Shown one piece after another: positions 1-8,858 of a DNA stretch of 28,099 bases (position 1 is its first letter; the number at the start of each line of letters is the position of its first letter). Below the pieces are notes generated by a model. That model saw nothing but the letters and a program-made list of their open reading frames with translations. It had not been told where the DNA came from and ran no database searches. Both the position numbers and the translations under genes were made by a program. The DNA is from JANWKQ01 sp964624635 (lineage in GTDB: Bacteria; Bacteroidota; Bacteroidia; CAIKAF01), in contig CAZUXM010000031.1 of assembly GCA_964624635.1 (NCBI GenBank), positions 1-28,099 on the forward strand. The letters run 5' to 3'.

Positions 1-1
1 T

Positions 2-442
2 ACAAGAGCAATGACACAACTTACTTTTTCATATGCTCAATCAAGATTTAAATATGGAAATCTTATTCATTCTGATCCAAGCAGGTTTTTAACAGAAGTA
101 GATGAATCATACCTTGATTTTTCTCAGGCAGGTAGTCAAAAAAGAATATTCCAAGGTAAACAAATAGAAAGTGAAGGAATCAATGTGAACTCTTATTCTA
201 TTCCATCACATTCTCATCTTAAAAAAGTAAGTATAGCTGCAAAAACAAATACTACAGTTAAAGGAGATCCTGTAGGATTATTTAAGGTTGGTTTTGAAGT
301 TATTCACGCTAGATTTGGCAAAGGGAAAATTATTTCCATTGATGGTAACGGAGATAATAAACTAGCCACCATACAGTTTGAAAAAGATGGTGAGAAAAAA
401 CTGCTGTTGAAATTTGCTAAACTTCAGGTAGTAAAAGACTAA
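2..442 (+). CDS. pcrA: UvrD/PcrA-type ATP-dependent DNA helicase, C-terminal fragment
   Basis: This is the 3' end of a superfamily 1A 3'-5' DNA helicase gene; the rest lies before the window. The frame is open from base 2 and begins T-R-A-M-T-Q-L-T-F-S-Y-A, which is helicase motif VI (usual form ITRA...LTLS), so the ATG at base 11 is internal and not a start. After it comes the PSRFL segment typical of UvrD/PcrA, a variable linker of about 50 residues, and a terminal module beginning VGFEVIHARFGKGKI. That module matches the Tudor-like C-terminal domain of PcrA, known in other bacteria to bind RNA polymerase. Known family roles are nucleotide excision repair, removal of RecA filaments and conflicts with transcription. 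The ATPase core cannot be checked here. Family assignment is firm; the choice between the names uvrD and pcrA is convention. Confidence 0.9.
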   Translation, partial: TRAMTQLTFSYAQSRFKYGNLIHSDPSRFLTEVDESYLDFSQAGSQKRIFQGKQIESEGINVNSYSIPSHSHLKKVSIAAKTNTTVKGDPVGLFKVGFEVIHARFGKGKIISIDGNGDNKLATIQFEKDGEKKLLLKFAKLQVVKD

Positions 443-841
443 GTAGTTTTAATTTTATTTTAATGTAACTTTTGTCTGATTTTAAGTCCATTTTCAGCGA
501 TTTTATAAACACTTAATTTATAATTTTATTCAACTTTGAATAATTGAATAAGTTGTAATAATTACTCTTTTATGTCTATAATAATCAGTAATTTACAACT
601 ATAGTTACTTGGCTAAATAGATTTAGCGGGTTCTATGAATTAATTGTTAGAGTTTAAGCTATCTAATTAATAACTAGAGTATTAAAATTTTATACTACAT
701 GCAACCATTTTACACTTTGTATAATGCGTTTTTACCTGAAAAAAAACATGTGTATAACCATCTTTTTTGCGAAAGGAAATCCAGTTGTTATTTAACATTT
801 ATTTCATAATTTCGAAATAGTAACCCAATACCCCAAGACTT
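443..841. other. 399-bp intergenic region, AT-rich
   Basis: No convincing gene is seen between the helicase end and the surface-protein gene. The only signal I can support is the promoter at 785-814. A 36-codon ATG frame at 699-809 overlaps that promoter and has no recognisable features. No terminator hairpin with a T-run is evident after the helicase gene. Confidence 0.6.
785..814 (+). promoter_or_regulatory. Bacteroidota-type promoter of the surface-protein gene
   Basis: TTG at 785-787 is followed, after exactly 19 nt, by TAATTTCG at 807-814, close to the Bacteroidota -33/-7 consensus (TTTG-N19-TAnnTTTG). The box ends 27 nt before the ATG at 842, giving an expected leader of about 20 nt. 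The last four bases are TTCG, not TTTG, a variant that recurs in this window. Confidence 0.6.
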
Positions 842-3800
842 ATGAATACATGTTACACCTACCATGTACATAAAAGAATAACTTATTCATTCTTTTTATT
901 CACTTTCATTTTATGCTCATTATTAACCATCAACAAATCATATGCCCAGTTTGTTGGAGCAAATTGTTTTGCACAAGGAAATTTTGTTGAGATTGGTGTT
1001 AATGGCCAAGGAGGCTTTGAAGGAGCTCCTCTTCCTAATCCTGGAGGATATCATTTCAGATCAGGAAATGCAATTTTTGGATTCGTATCCAATCCACAAA
1101 TGAATGCATGGACCACTTTTGACGGTGATTTTTTCACACCAGGTTCTCCTGAAAATGGATGGGGTATTGAAGTGATTGATGGAGCCACAGATTTAACGGC
1201 TAGTAATAATTGTTCCGGAGGATCACAAATTTTTGGTTCTATTACCGGATATACAGTAGATGGTCAGTGTAGAGTCATTACCTGGGAAGGTGATTATATT
1301 AATGGCATATATAATGTACATATTAGAATAGACTATGTAATTATGGTGAACGATTTGTTTTATACAACCATAGTTACATTTACCAACAACGGAGCAAACA
1401 TTCCTGATTTTTATTATTACAGAAACTTTGACCCGGATAATAATCAATCCATCAGTGGTGATTTTACCACCCAAAATACTATTGTAAGTCAGCCGGGAAG
1501 TGGTTGTGATAAGGCTCACGTTAGAGCAACTTCTGTTTTGCCGGGAACACAACCAATGTCTTATGTTGGTTTAGCAGGAGTTGGTCCTAACTGGCGTTGT
1601 ATATATGGAGGATTTTCTAACAGAGATGCAACTGATATTTGGAATGCTTCAGGTTTTGGTTTCGTTGGTACTACTGGTTCAACCAATTTTCAGGATGAGG
1701 CAATTGCCATTGCACATAGACAACAAAATTTTAATTCAGGTCAAACACAACAATTAAGGTTTGTAGTGATATTGGATGATGCTGCATCCAACAATGCAGT
1801 AGCAAATTTATTTTCAGTAACATGGCCGGGTGCCCCCCCTTCTTTATCAACTGTTTGTAATCCTGTAATTGATACAGTAACTATTTGTAATGGGGGTTCG
1901 GCTAATTTATCAGTTACAGGTACTGCTATAGCAAGCTTTAATTGGAGTTGGACTCCAACTGCAGGTTTGTCCCCAACAACAGGGACTACTGTAACAGCAG
2001 CACCTACCACAAGCACATTGTATACAATTACCGGGACACCAACCAATCCATGTTTTGGTCCGGTTACTCAACAAATATTTGTTAGAGTGGTTCCGGGAAC
2101 AACAAATGCCAATGCAGGAACTAACCGAACGTTAACCTGTACAACAACTACTGCTGTACTAGGCGGATCAACTACAACTCCTAGTTCAACTTTTAGTTGG
2201 GCAGGACCAGGAATTGTCTCAGGAGGAACAACATTAACACCTACTGTAAATGCCCCCGGAACATATACACTCACTGTTACTGCTGGAGGATGTTCAGCAA
2301 CAGACACAATGACTGTATTTGCTAATACAACTCCGCCGAACTCAAATGCAGGTACTCCGGGAACATTAACGTGTACAACCACATCTATAAATCTTTCGGG
2401 ATCATCTTCAACCGGAGGCGCAACTCCAGTTTGGTCAGGACCTGGCATTACAGCCGGAGGAACTACATTTACTCCAACAGTAAATGCAATAGGTACATAT
2501 ACTATGACGGTTACTAATCCGACTAATGGTTGTACTTCAACAGCTACTACAACTGTTACATTAAATAATACTCCACCCAATGCAAATGCAGGAGCTCCGC
2601 AAAATTTAACTTGTGCAGTTACTTCTGTAAATCTTGCAGGGTCATCATCTACAGGTGGTGCAACAGCAGTTTGGGCTGGTCCGGGAATTGTTTCCGGCGG
2701 TACAACATTTACTCCTTCAGTAAATGCTGCTGGTACATATACAATTACAGTTACCAATCCTGCTAATGGATGTACAGCTACAGCAACTACTACCGTAACA
2801 GGAAGCACAGTTATGCCTAATGCTAATGCAGGTGTTGATATGACATTAACATGTACTGTTACGTCTCTCAACCTTGGTGGATCATCCACAACTCCTGGAG
2901 CAACATTTAGTTGGGCGGGGCCCGGAATTTCAGCCGGTGGAACTACTGCTAGTCCAACAGTAAATGCTATAGGTAGTTATACAGTAACTGTAACTAATCC
3001 TGCTAATGGATGTACTTCAACAGATGTTGTTATTGTAAATCAAAATATTACTCCACCTAATTCAAATGCAGGACCGGATGGAATTTTAAATTGTACTGTA
3101 TTGTCACTTAATTTATCAGGATCATCATCTACCGGAGGTGCTACATTTGCATGGACAGGTCCATCTATTACTGCAGGTGCTACAACAGCAACTCCAACAG
3201 TAAACGGTCCAGGTACATATACAGTTACTGTAACAGATCCTTCTAACGGTTGTACTTCAACAGACCAAACATTGATTACTTTAAATAATACGCTACCGAA
3301 TGCAAATGCAGGACCGGATGGAATTTTAAATTGTACAGTCCTGTCACTTAATTTATCCGGATCCTCAACAACAGGAGGAGTGACATTTGCATGGGCAGGT
3401 CCATCAATTACTTCAGGTGGTACTACTTCAGCTCCAACAATTAATGGTGCAGGGATTTACACTGTAACAGTAACGGATCCATCTAACGGTTGTACTGCAA
3501 CTGATCAGGCAACCATTACTTTAAATAATACTGCACCAAATGCAAATGCAGGTCCGGATCAAACATTAAATTGCACAGTTACTAATGTAAATCTAGCCGG
3601 ATCTTCAACAACAGGTGGTGCTACTTTTGTTTGGAGCGGTCCTTCAATAGTTTCAGGAGGAACTACAACAACACCTAACGTAAATGGTGCTGGAACTTAT
3701 ACAGTAACAGTCACTGATCCAACCAATGGTTGTACATCTACTGATTTGGCTGTAGTAAATATGAATGGTGTTTTACCTGACGCAAATGCCGGTCCAGACC

Positions 3801-5272
3801 AAATTTTAAATTGTAATGTTACTACATTAAATTTAGCTGGGTCATCAACTACAGGTGGTGTTACTTTCTCATGGTCAGGACCATCTGTTTCAGGTGGAGG
3901 AACTACTGCAACTCCATCAGTAAATGGTCCTGGTACTTATACAGTAACCGTAACGGATCCATCTAATGGATGTACTAATACAGATGTTGTTGATGTTGCA
4001 CAAAATATTACACCTCCGGGAGCTAATGCCGGTATAGATGATGTGCTTACTTGTGTTGTAACAAATCTTAATTTAAATGGCAGTGCTACTTCACCAGGAG
4101 CAACATATAGTTGGAATGGTCCAGGAATTGTTTCCGGAGGAACATCATCAGCTCCAAATATTAACTCACCTGGAACATATACTGTAATTACTACTGATCC
4201 TATAAACGGATGTACAAGTACAGATGTAGTTGATATTACCCTTAATAATACACCGCCAGATTTAAGTATGGGAACCAATCAAAATATTTTGTGTAATACA
4301 CCAATGGTTAATTTAAATAGTAATTCAACTACAGTGGGTGTAACTTATTCATGGAATGGTCCTGGAATGTTGGGTGGAACAACAAATAATGCAGTAAATG
4401 CAAATGCGCCCGGTACTTATACTGTTGTTGTTACCGATCCAATAAATGGATGTACTGCTACCGGAACGGTAGATGCTATACTTGATCTTAATTTCCCTAC
4501 AGCAAATTTTGCCGGAGATAATTTAGCTAGTTGTGCCCCATTATGTGTAAACTTAACAGACCAAAGTACTTTGAATGGTTCTCCAATAACTCAATGGAAT
4601 TGGGATGTTGAGAGTCAAGGAACAGCCAATGTTCAAAATGGAACATTCTGTTTCAATAATCCGGGTACTTATGATGTTACTTTAACGGTTACTACCTCTG
4701 ATGGTTGTACTTCTACCTTATCAATCCCTAATTATCTAACCGTATATCCAAATCCGGATGCTGACTTCATGTATTCTCCTCAAGAGATTACTGAATTTGA
4801 TCCATTGGTAATCTTTGGAAATACAACCAGTGCTGCAGATACTTATCTATGGAATTTCGGTGATGGTTCAACTTCAATTGATTTTAGTCCACAACATTTA
4901 TATGGTGATACCGGAACTTACTGTATTACTTTATTAGCGGCTACCAATTTTGGATGTACTGATACAATTACTCACTGTTTATTTGTAGCACCTGAATTTG
5001 CAGTATATATCCCTAATACATTTACAGCCAATGAAGATGGATTAAATGAAGTTTGGAGTGTGATAGCTCGTGGAGCAAAAACTTTTGAAGCCAGAATATT
5101 TAATCGTTGGGGTGAAGAAATTTATTTCTTCGATACCTTAGATAAAGGTTGGAATGGTACTCAACAAAACGGAGCTGAATGTCAGCAAGGAGTATATGTT
5201 TACCGAGTAGCCATTCAGGACTTCAAAGGTGATTTCCATGAGTATTATGGAAACATTAATCTGGTCAGATAA
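842..5272 (+). CDS. Giant cell-surface protein with Ig-like repeats, PKD domains and T9SS type B sorting domain
   Basis: A 1476-residue exported protein. Residues 1-36 form a signal peptide ending SYAQ. Residues 37 to about 330 are a globular N-terminal region rich in Gly, Asn and aromatics that I cannot assign. An Ig-like segment (about 335-420) leads into ten tandem Ig-like repeats (about 422-1218), each near 80 residues, with a central xAWxGPxI motif, a GTYTVTVTDPxNGCT strand and two conserved Cys. Two PKD-like domains follow (about 1219-1385; the second contains YLWNFGDGST). The last 90 residues (IPNTFTANEDGLNEVW ... FNRWGEEIY ... G-W-N-G) match the gliding-motility-associated C-terminal domain (CHU_C, T9SS type B signal). 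Inferred role: a T9SS-exported adhesin or structural surface protein; the ligand is unknown. It is monocistronic, with its own promoter and a strong terminator. Confidence 0.9.
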   Translation: MNTCYTYHVHKRITYSFFLFTFILCSLLTINKSYAQFVGANCFAQGNFVEIGVNGQGGFEGAPLPNPGGYHFRSGNAIFGFVSNPQMNAWTTFDGDFFTPGSPENGWGIEVIDGATDLTASNNCSGGSQIFGSITGYTVDGQCRVITWEGDYINGIYNVHIRIDYVIMVNDLFYTTIVTFTNNGANIPDFYYYRNFDPDNNQSISGDFTTQNTIVSQPGSGCDKAHVRATSVLPGTQPMSYVGLAGVGPNWRCIYGGFSNRDATDIWNASGFGFVGTTGSTNFQDEAIAIAHRQQNFNSGQTQQLRFVVILDDAASNNAVANLFSVTWPGAPPSLSTVCNPVIDTVTICNGGSANLSVTGTAIASFNWSWTPTAGLSPTTGTTVTAAPTTSTLYTITGTPTNPCFGPVTQQIFVRVVPGTTNANAGTNRTLTCTTTTAVLGGSTTTPSSTFSWAGPGIVSGGTTLTPTVNAPGTYTLTVTAGGCSATDTMTVFANTTPPNSNAGTPGTLTCTTTSINLSGSSSTGGATPVWSGPGITAGGTTFTPTVNAIGTYTMTVTNPTNGCTSTATTTVTLNNTPPNANAGAPQNLTCAVTSVNLAGSSSTGGATAVWAGPGIVSGGTTFTPSVNAAGTYTITVTNPANGCTATATTTVTGSTVMPNANAGVDMTLTCTVTSLNLGGSSTTPGATFSWAGPGISAGGTTASPTVNAIGSYTVTVTNPANGCTSTDVVIVNQNITPPNSNAGPDGILNCTVLSLNLSGSSSTGGATFAWTGPSITAGATTATPTVNGPGTYTVTVTDPSNGCTSTDQTLITLNNTLPNANAGPDGILNCTVLSLNLSGSSTTGGVTFAWAGPSITSGGTTSAPTINGAGIYTVTVTDPSNGCTATDQATITLNNTAPNANAGPDQTLNCTVTNVNLAGSSTTGGATFVWSGPSIVSGGTTTTPNVNGAGTYTVTVTDPTNGCTSTDLAVVNMNGVLPDANAGPDQILNCNVTTLNLAGSSTTGGVTFSWSGPSVSGGGTTATPSVNGPGTYTVTVTDPSNGCTNTDVVDVAQNITPPGANAGIDDVLTCVVTNLNLNGSATSPGATYSWNGPGIVSGGTSSAPNINSPGTYTVITTDPINGCTSTDVVDITLNNTPPDLSMGTNQNILCNTPMVNLNSNSTTVGVTYSWNGPGMLGGTTNNAVNANAPGTYTVVVTDPINGCTATGTVDAILDLNFPTANFAGDNLASCAPLCVNLTDQSTLNGSPITQWNWDVESQGTANVQNGTFCFNNPGTYDVTLTVTTSDGCTSTLSIPNYLTVYPNPDADFMYSPQEITEFDPLVIFGNTTSAADTYLWNFGDGSTSIDFSPQHLYGDTGTYCITLLAATNFGCTDTITHCLFVAPEFAVYIPNTFTANEDGLNEVWSVIARGAKTFEARIFNRWGEEIYFFDTLDKGWNGTQQNGAECQQGVYVYRVAIQDFKGDFHEYYGNINLVR
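2105..4495 (+). repeat. Ten tandem coding repeats, period 240 nt
   Basis: Repeat units begin at 2105, 2339, 2579, 2819, 3059, 3299, 3539, 3779, 4019 and 4259, at the codon before the ANAG motif. The first is 234 nt, the next eight are each exactly 240 nt, and the last is about 237 nt. Units 5 and 6 (3059 and 3299) are the most alike: both contain an identical 20-nt stretch from GCAGGACCGG onward at 3066 and 3306. Each unit encodes one Ig-like domain. Confidence 0.95.
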
Positions 5273-5291
5273 TTTATAGAATCAATTGTGC

Positions 5292-5325
5292 AAAGCCGTT
5301 CGTCATAGGTGAACGGCTTTTTTTA
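5292..5325 (+). terminator. Rho-independent terminator between convergent genes
   Basis: A perfect 10-bp stem, AAAGCCGTTC (5292-5301) with GAACGGCTTT (5311-5320), and a 9-nt loop are followed by a T-run (5318-5324). On the plus strand it ends the surface-protein transcript. The T-run runs into the stop codon of mfd on the other strand (5323-5325). For mfd the hairpin lies just after the stop but has no long U-tract in that direction. Confidence 0.9.
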
Positions 5326-8300
5326 TATCATTTCTAAAAACTTCAACGTGTCAGAAATAGTTCTCATGTTTTTTAAAGTAAGTGTTAGTTTCCCGTTTTT
5401 TTCTTTAAAATCAATTTGCTTTGAAGCTGGTTTTTGTAGGAATTGTAATACTCTTGAAAAAACCTCACTCTGATAATATGAAGAGTTTTTATTAGAGATA
5501 AAATAACAGATTAATGTATTTTTTTTCAAAGTAATCTTTTCTAATCCTAATTCTTCCCCTTTCATTCTTAATCTTACTGCATTAAATAATTCTTCAGTTT
5601 GTGGAGGGATGGCTCCAAAACGATCTTTTAGTTCATTACGATATTTTTGAATTTCGTATTCTGATTTAAAACTGTCAATAGTTTTGTAAATAGAAAGTCT
5701 CTCAGCAATGTTGTCAATATACGATTCAGGAATCATTACTTCCAGATCAGTATCAATGGTGCAGTCATCAAACCATTTATGACCTGAAGCATTCAACTCT
5801 TCAGTAAACATATCCTTGAATTCATTTTGTTTTAATTCCTGAATAGCTTCTGCCAAAATTTTCTGATATGTTTCGTAACCAATTTCATTAATAAATCCGC
5901 TTTGTTCACCTCCCAAGATATCACCTGCACCTCTGATGTCTAAATCTTTCATCGCAATATTGAACCCGCTTCCTAAATCAGAAAACTCGAGTAAAGCATT
6001 GATTCTTCTTCTTGCTTCATTAGTTAGTGTTACCAATGGTGGAGTAAGCAGATAACAAAATGCTTTTTTGTTTGAACGACCCACCCGTCCTCTCATCTGG
6101 TGTAAATCACTTAAACCAAAATTTTGTGCATCATTGATCAAAATGGTATTGGCGTTGGGAATATCTAATCCACTTTCAACAATCGAAGTAGATACTAGTA
6201 CATCTATATCACCTTCAATAAATTCAAGCATAATATCTTCCAGTTGTTGACCATCCATTTGTCCATGTGCATATTTTACTTTTACATCAGGACATAATCT
6301 AGAGACCATTCCGGCAACGTCCATAATATTTTGTACACGGTTATGAATAAAAAACACCTGGCCGTTACGACTGATTTCAAACATAACGGCATCTCTGATT
6401 ACTTCTTCATTAAATCCACGAAGTTCGGTTACCACAGGATATCTATTAGGGGGTGGTGTACGAATGATACTTAAATCACGTGCCCCCATGAGTGAAAATT
6501 GTAAAGTACGAGGAATAGGAGTAGCAGTTAAAGTTAATGTGTCAACAGTAGCCTTAAACGTTTTTATTTTGTCTTTAGTGCTAACTCCAAATTTTTGTTC
6601 TTCATCAATGATGAGTAATCCGAGGTCTTTAAACTTTACATCTTTCCCCACTAATTTATGTGTACCAATAAGAATATCTGTTTGCCCTTTTTCCAGTTTT
6701 TCTAAACTTTCTTTTACTTGTTTGGATGATTTGAAACGATTCAAATAATCTACATTACAAGGAAAATCTTTTAAACGTTTGCTAAATGTTTTATAATGTT
6801 GTAGCGCCAATACAGTGGTAGGAACTAAAATAGCCACTTGTTTATTATCACATACCGCTTTAAAAGCAGCTCGTAAGGCAACCTCAGTCTTTCCAAAACC
6901 AACATCCCCACAAATTAGCCTATCCATTGGATATGATTTTTCCATATCCAATTTTACATCTTGCGTTGCTTTGTATTGGTCAGGAGTGTCTTCGTAAATA
7001 AAAGAGGCTTCTAGTTCGTTTTGCAAATAATTATCAGGCGAAAAGGCAAAACCCTTTTCTGCTTTTCTTTTTGCATATAGTTTAATTAAATCAAAAGCCA
7101 ATTCTTTTACTTTCTTCTTAGTCTTTGCTTTAATAGTTTGCCATGTGGTAGTTCCAATTTTATTGAGAGTGGGTTGTTTACCATCCTTGCTGCTATATCT
7201 TGAAATTTTATGCAATGAATGAATACTTACAAATACGGTGTCACCGTCTTTAAAAATTAATCGCACAGATTCTTGTTTTTTTCCATCATTTACTACTGTT
7301 TCTAATCCTCCAAATTGTCCGATTCCATGATCAATATGTGTTATAAAGTCTCCGGGATTTAAATTGGTAAGCTCTTTTAGTGTAATAGATTGTTCTTTGC
7401 TGAAGGAAGCTTTGAGTGAAAAACGTTTGTATCTTTCAAAAATCTGATGATCAGTATAACAAGCAATTTTTAAATCATGATCAATAAACCCTTCATGAAT
7501 GGAGAAAAATTCAGGTTGAAACAATTCTTGACCAACGGCATTATCAAAGATGCCTTTTTTCTTTAATAGTTCATCAAATATGTTATATATCCTTTCAATT
7601 TGCTTTACCTGGTCACTATAGATATAAGTAGTATATAGTTCATTTTTTTTATTATACAGTTTATCCATTAATACATCAAAGTTTTTTTGAAATGGAGGCT
7701 GTGCCGACGTATTAAAATGTATGGAGTCGAGTTTTTCCTGCTGTGGTCCCCAGTGAATGACTGACATTTTTTGTGTTATCGAAATATATTCTGATGATTG
7801 TAAAAAAAGCAATTCAGGGGATGATCTTTTTATTTCACCACTTAGTTTTTCATAATTTTCATTTGCTTTTAGGAAAAATTGATGAAGTATATCCATCAAC
7901 TTTTTTTCTTCATATATCCAAATTAAGGAATCATTAGGAATAAATTCAAATAGGGAGTATCGTACTTCATTTTTATCTTTTCGTTCAATATTGGGCAATA
8001 TATCAATAGAAGGAAAATTTTGTTCGCTTAATTGTGTATCAGGATTAAAGCTACGAATGGATTCTACTTTGTTCCCGTTGAATTCAATTCTTACTGGTAA
8101 TTCATGTGCAAATGAAAATACATCAATAATTCCTCCTCTGGCAGCAAACTGCCCCGGTTCATAAACAAAATCATCTCTGTCGAATTCATATTCAATCAAT
8201 ACGTCCAGAATAAAATCATAATCTACGGCTTCACCTTCTTTAAGGGTCAACTTTCTATTTTGAATTTCACTGGAAGCAATTACTTTTTCACAAATAGCAT

Positions 8301-8667
8301 TGGGATAAGTAACTACTATACTTGCTTTATTTTCTGAAATTGCATTTAATGCTTCGGTACGCATAAGTACATTGGCATTGTCTGTTTCATCAGTATCATA
8401 AGCTCTTCGATACGATTCAGGTAAGAACAATACATCTTCTTTCCCCACTAAAGCTTCGAGGTCGTTTAATATATAAGCAGCTTTTTCTTTATCAGAAGCC
8501 ACTACCAACTGAAATTTTTTAGTGGATTCAGTTACTGCACTAATCACGAATGAAATAGATGCCCCGGAAAGACCTGATATATGGTGAGTATTACTATTCC
8601 TTAATTGATCAATCAGTTTTTGGGTTGAAGAGTTTTTTAAATAAATATGTTTAAGCTCAGTACTCAT
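5323..8667 (-). CDS. mfd: Transcription-repair coupling factor Mfd
   Basis: An 1114-residue cytoplasmic DNA translocase that pushes stalled RNA polymerase off DNA and recruits UvrA for nucleotide excision repair. Domains in order: UvrB-homology N-terminal region (about 1-330); a CarD/RID RNA-polymerase-interacting domain (about 430-500, containing THIDHGIGQF); the two RecA-like translocase lobes with Walker A GDVGFGKT (Lys593), DEEQ box (688-691), TATPIPRTLQFSLMG, and motif VI QMRGRVGRS; the RAGDILGGEQSG-type translocation motif (here RGAGDILGGEQSG, near 905); and the C-terminal TRCF domain (about 960-1070). Length and motifs are those of a complete, active protein. The ATG start at 8667 fits the family N-terminus. 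It is divergent from the 8859 gene. Its leader holds a GC-rich hairpin (8687-8709) in an otherwise AT-rich context. Confidence 0.97.
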   Translation of the reverse strand: MSTELKHIYLKNSSTQKLIDQLRNSNTHHISGLSGASISFVISAVTESTKKFQLVVASDKEKAAYILNDLEALVGKEDVLFLPESYRRAYDTDETDNANVLMRTEALNAISENKASIVVTYPNAICEKVIASSEIQNRKLTLKEGEAVDYDFILDVLIEYEFDRDDFVYEPGQFAARGGIIDVFSFAHELPVRIEFNGNKVESIRSFNPDTQLSEQNFPSIDILPNIERKDKNEVRYSLFEFIPNDSLIWIYEEKKLMDILHQFFLKANENYEKLSGEIKRSSPELLFLQSSEYISITQKMSVIHWGPQQEKLDSIHFNTSAQPPFQKNFDVLMDKLYNKKNELYTTYIYSDQVKQIERIYNIFDELLKKKGIFDNAVGQELFQPEFFSIHEGFIDHDLKIACYTDHQIFERYKRFSLKASFSKEQSITLKELTNLNPGDFITHIDHGIGQFGGLETVVNDGKKQESVRLIFKDGDTVFVSIHSLHKISRYSSKDGKQPTLNKIGTTTWQTIKAKTKKKVKELAFDLIKLYAKRKAEKGFAFSPDNYLQNELEASFIYEDTPDQYKATQDVKLDMEKSYPMDRLICGDVGFGKTEVALRAAFKAVCDNKQVAILVPTTVLALQHYKTFSKRLKDFPCNVDYLNRFKSSKQVKESLEKLEKGQTDILIGTHKLVGKDVKFKDLGLLIIDEEQKFGVSTKDKIKTFKATVDTLTLTATPIPRTLQFSLMGARDLSIIRTPPPNRYPVVTELRGFNEEVIRDAVMFEISRNGQVFFIHNRVQNIMDVAGMVSRLCPDVKVKYAHGQMDGQQLEDIMLEFIEGDIDVLVSTSIVESGLDIPNANTILINDAQNFGLSDLHQMRGRVGRSNKKAFCYLLTPPLVTLTNEARRRINALLEFSDLGSGFNIAMKDLDIRGAGDILGGEQSGFINEIGYETYQKILAEAIQELKQNEFKDMFTEELNASGHKWFDDCTIDTDLEVMIPESYIDNIAERLSIYKTIDSFKSEYEIQKYRNELKDRFGAIPPQTEELFNAVRLRMKGEELGLEKITLKKNTLICYFISNKNSSYYQSEVFSRVLQFLQKPASKQIDFKEKNGKLTLTLKNMRTISDTLKFLEMI

Positions 8668-8686
8668 TTTTTATAAAACAGTATAG

Positions 8687-8709
8687 CCCCGACTCGTGTT
8701 GAGACGGGG
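8687..8709 (-). repeat. GC-rich hairpin in the mfd leader
   Basis: CCCCGACTC (8687-8695) pairs with GAGACGGGG (8701-8709) across a 5-nt loop with one internal A/A mismatch. It begins about 12 nt after the mfd -7 box and ends 19 nt before the ATG, so it would fold at the 5' end of the mRNA. Its GC content stands out from the surroundings, and the sequence resembles small palindromes dispersed in Bacteroidota intergenic DNA. No T-run follows in the mfd direction, so it is not a standard terminator. Confidence 0.7.
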
Positions 8710-8721
8710 TGAATGATGCAT

Positions 8722-8729
8722 CAAAGATA
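8722..8729 (-). promoter_or_regulatory. -7 box of the mfd promoter
   Basis: On the minus strand the sequence is TATCTTTG, an exact TAnnTTTG match and identical to the -7 box of rnpB. A good -33 TTTG at the usual 19-nt distance is not seen. It lies 54 nt before the ATG of mfd. Confidence 0.6.
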
Positions 8730-8810
8730 CTAAAAAAGACAATAGTCCACAGACTTTAGACTTTGTTTTAAGTTGTTTGTTTACATTAATCTGCATTTCG
8801 TATCATTTGA

Positions 8811-8843
8811 GCGAAGTTGGTATGTAATGTGATTTAACTTCGC
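8811..8843 (+). promoter_or_regulatory. Promoter with -7 box mirrored by an inverted repeat
   Basis: The -7 box TAACTTCG (8835-8842) lies in the right arm of a perfect 8-bp inverted repeat: GCGAAGTT (8811-8818) and AACTTCGC (8836-8843), 17 nt apart. A TTG (8817-8819) sits 15 nt before the box. The box ends 16 nt before the ATG at 8859. The same arrangement recurs at 11583-11619. Confidence 0.5.
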
Positions 8844-8858
8844 TAAACAATTATTTAT

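Noticed and set aside
699..809. 36-codon ATG frame before the surface-protein gene
   Set aside because: It overlaps the predicted promoter at 785-814 and has no domain, signal peptide or conserved start context.
2068..2889. 273-codon open frame on the minus strand
   Set aside because: It lies antisense to the Ig-like repeats. The repeated composition keeps this frame free of stops, so it mirrors the repeats; the protein is low-complexity Val/Pro and has no promoter or start context.
2105..4495. Possible CRISPR or satellite array
   Set aside because: The repeats are 240 nt, coding, in frame and diverged, with no short identical repeats or unique spacers.
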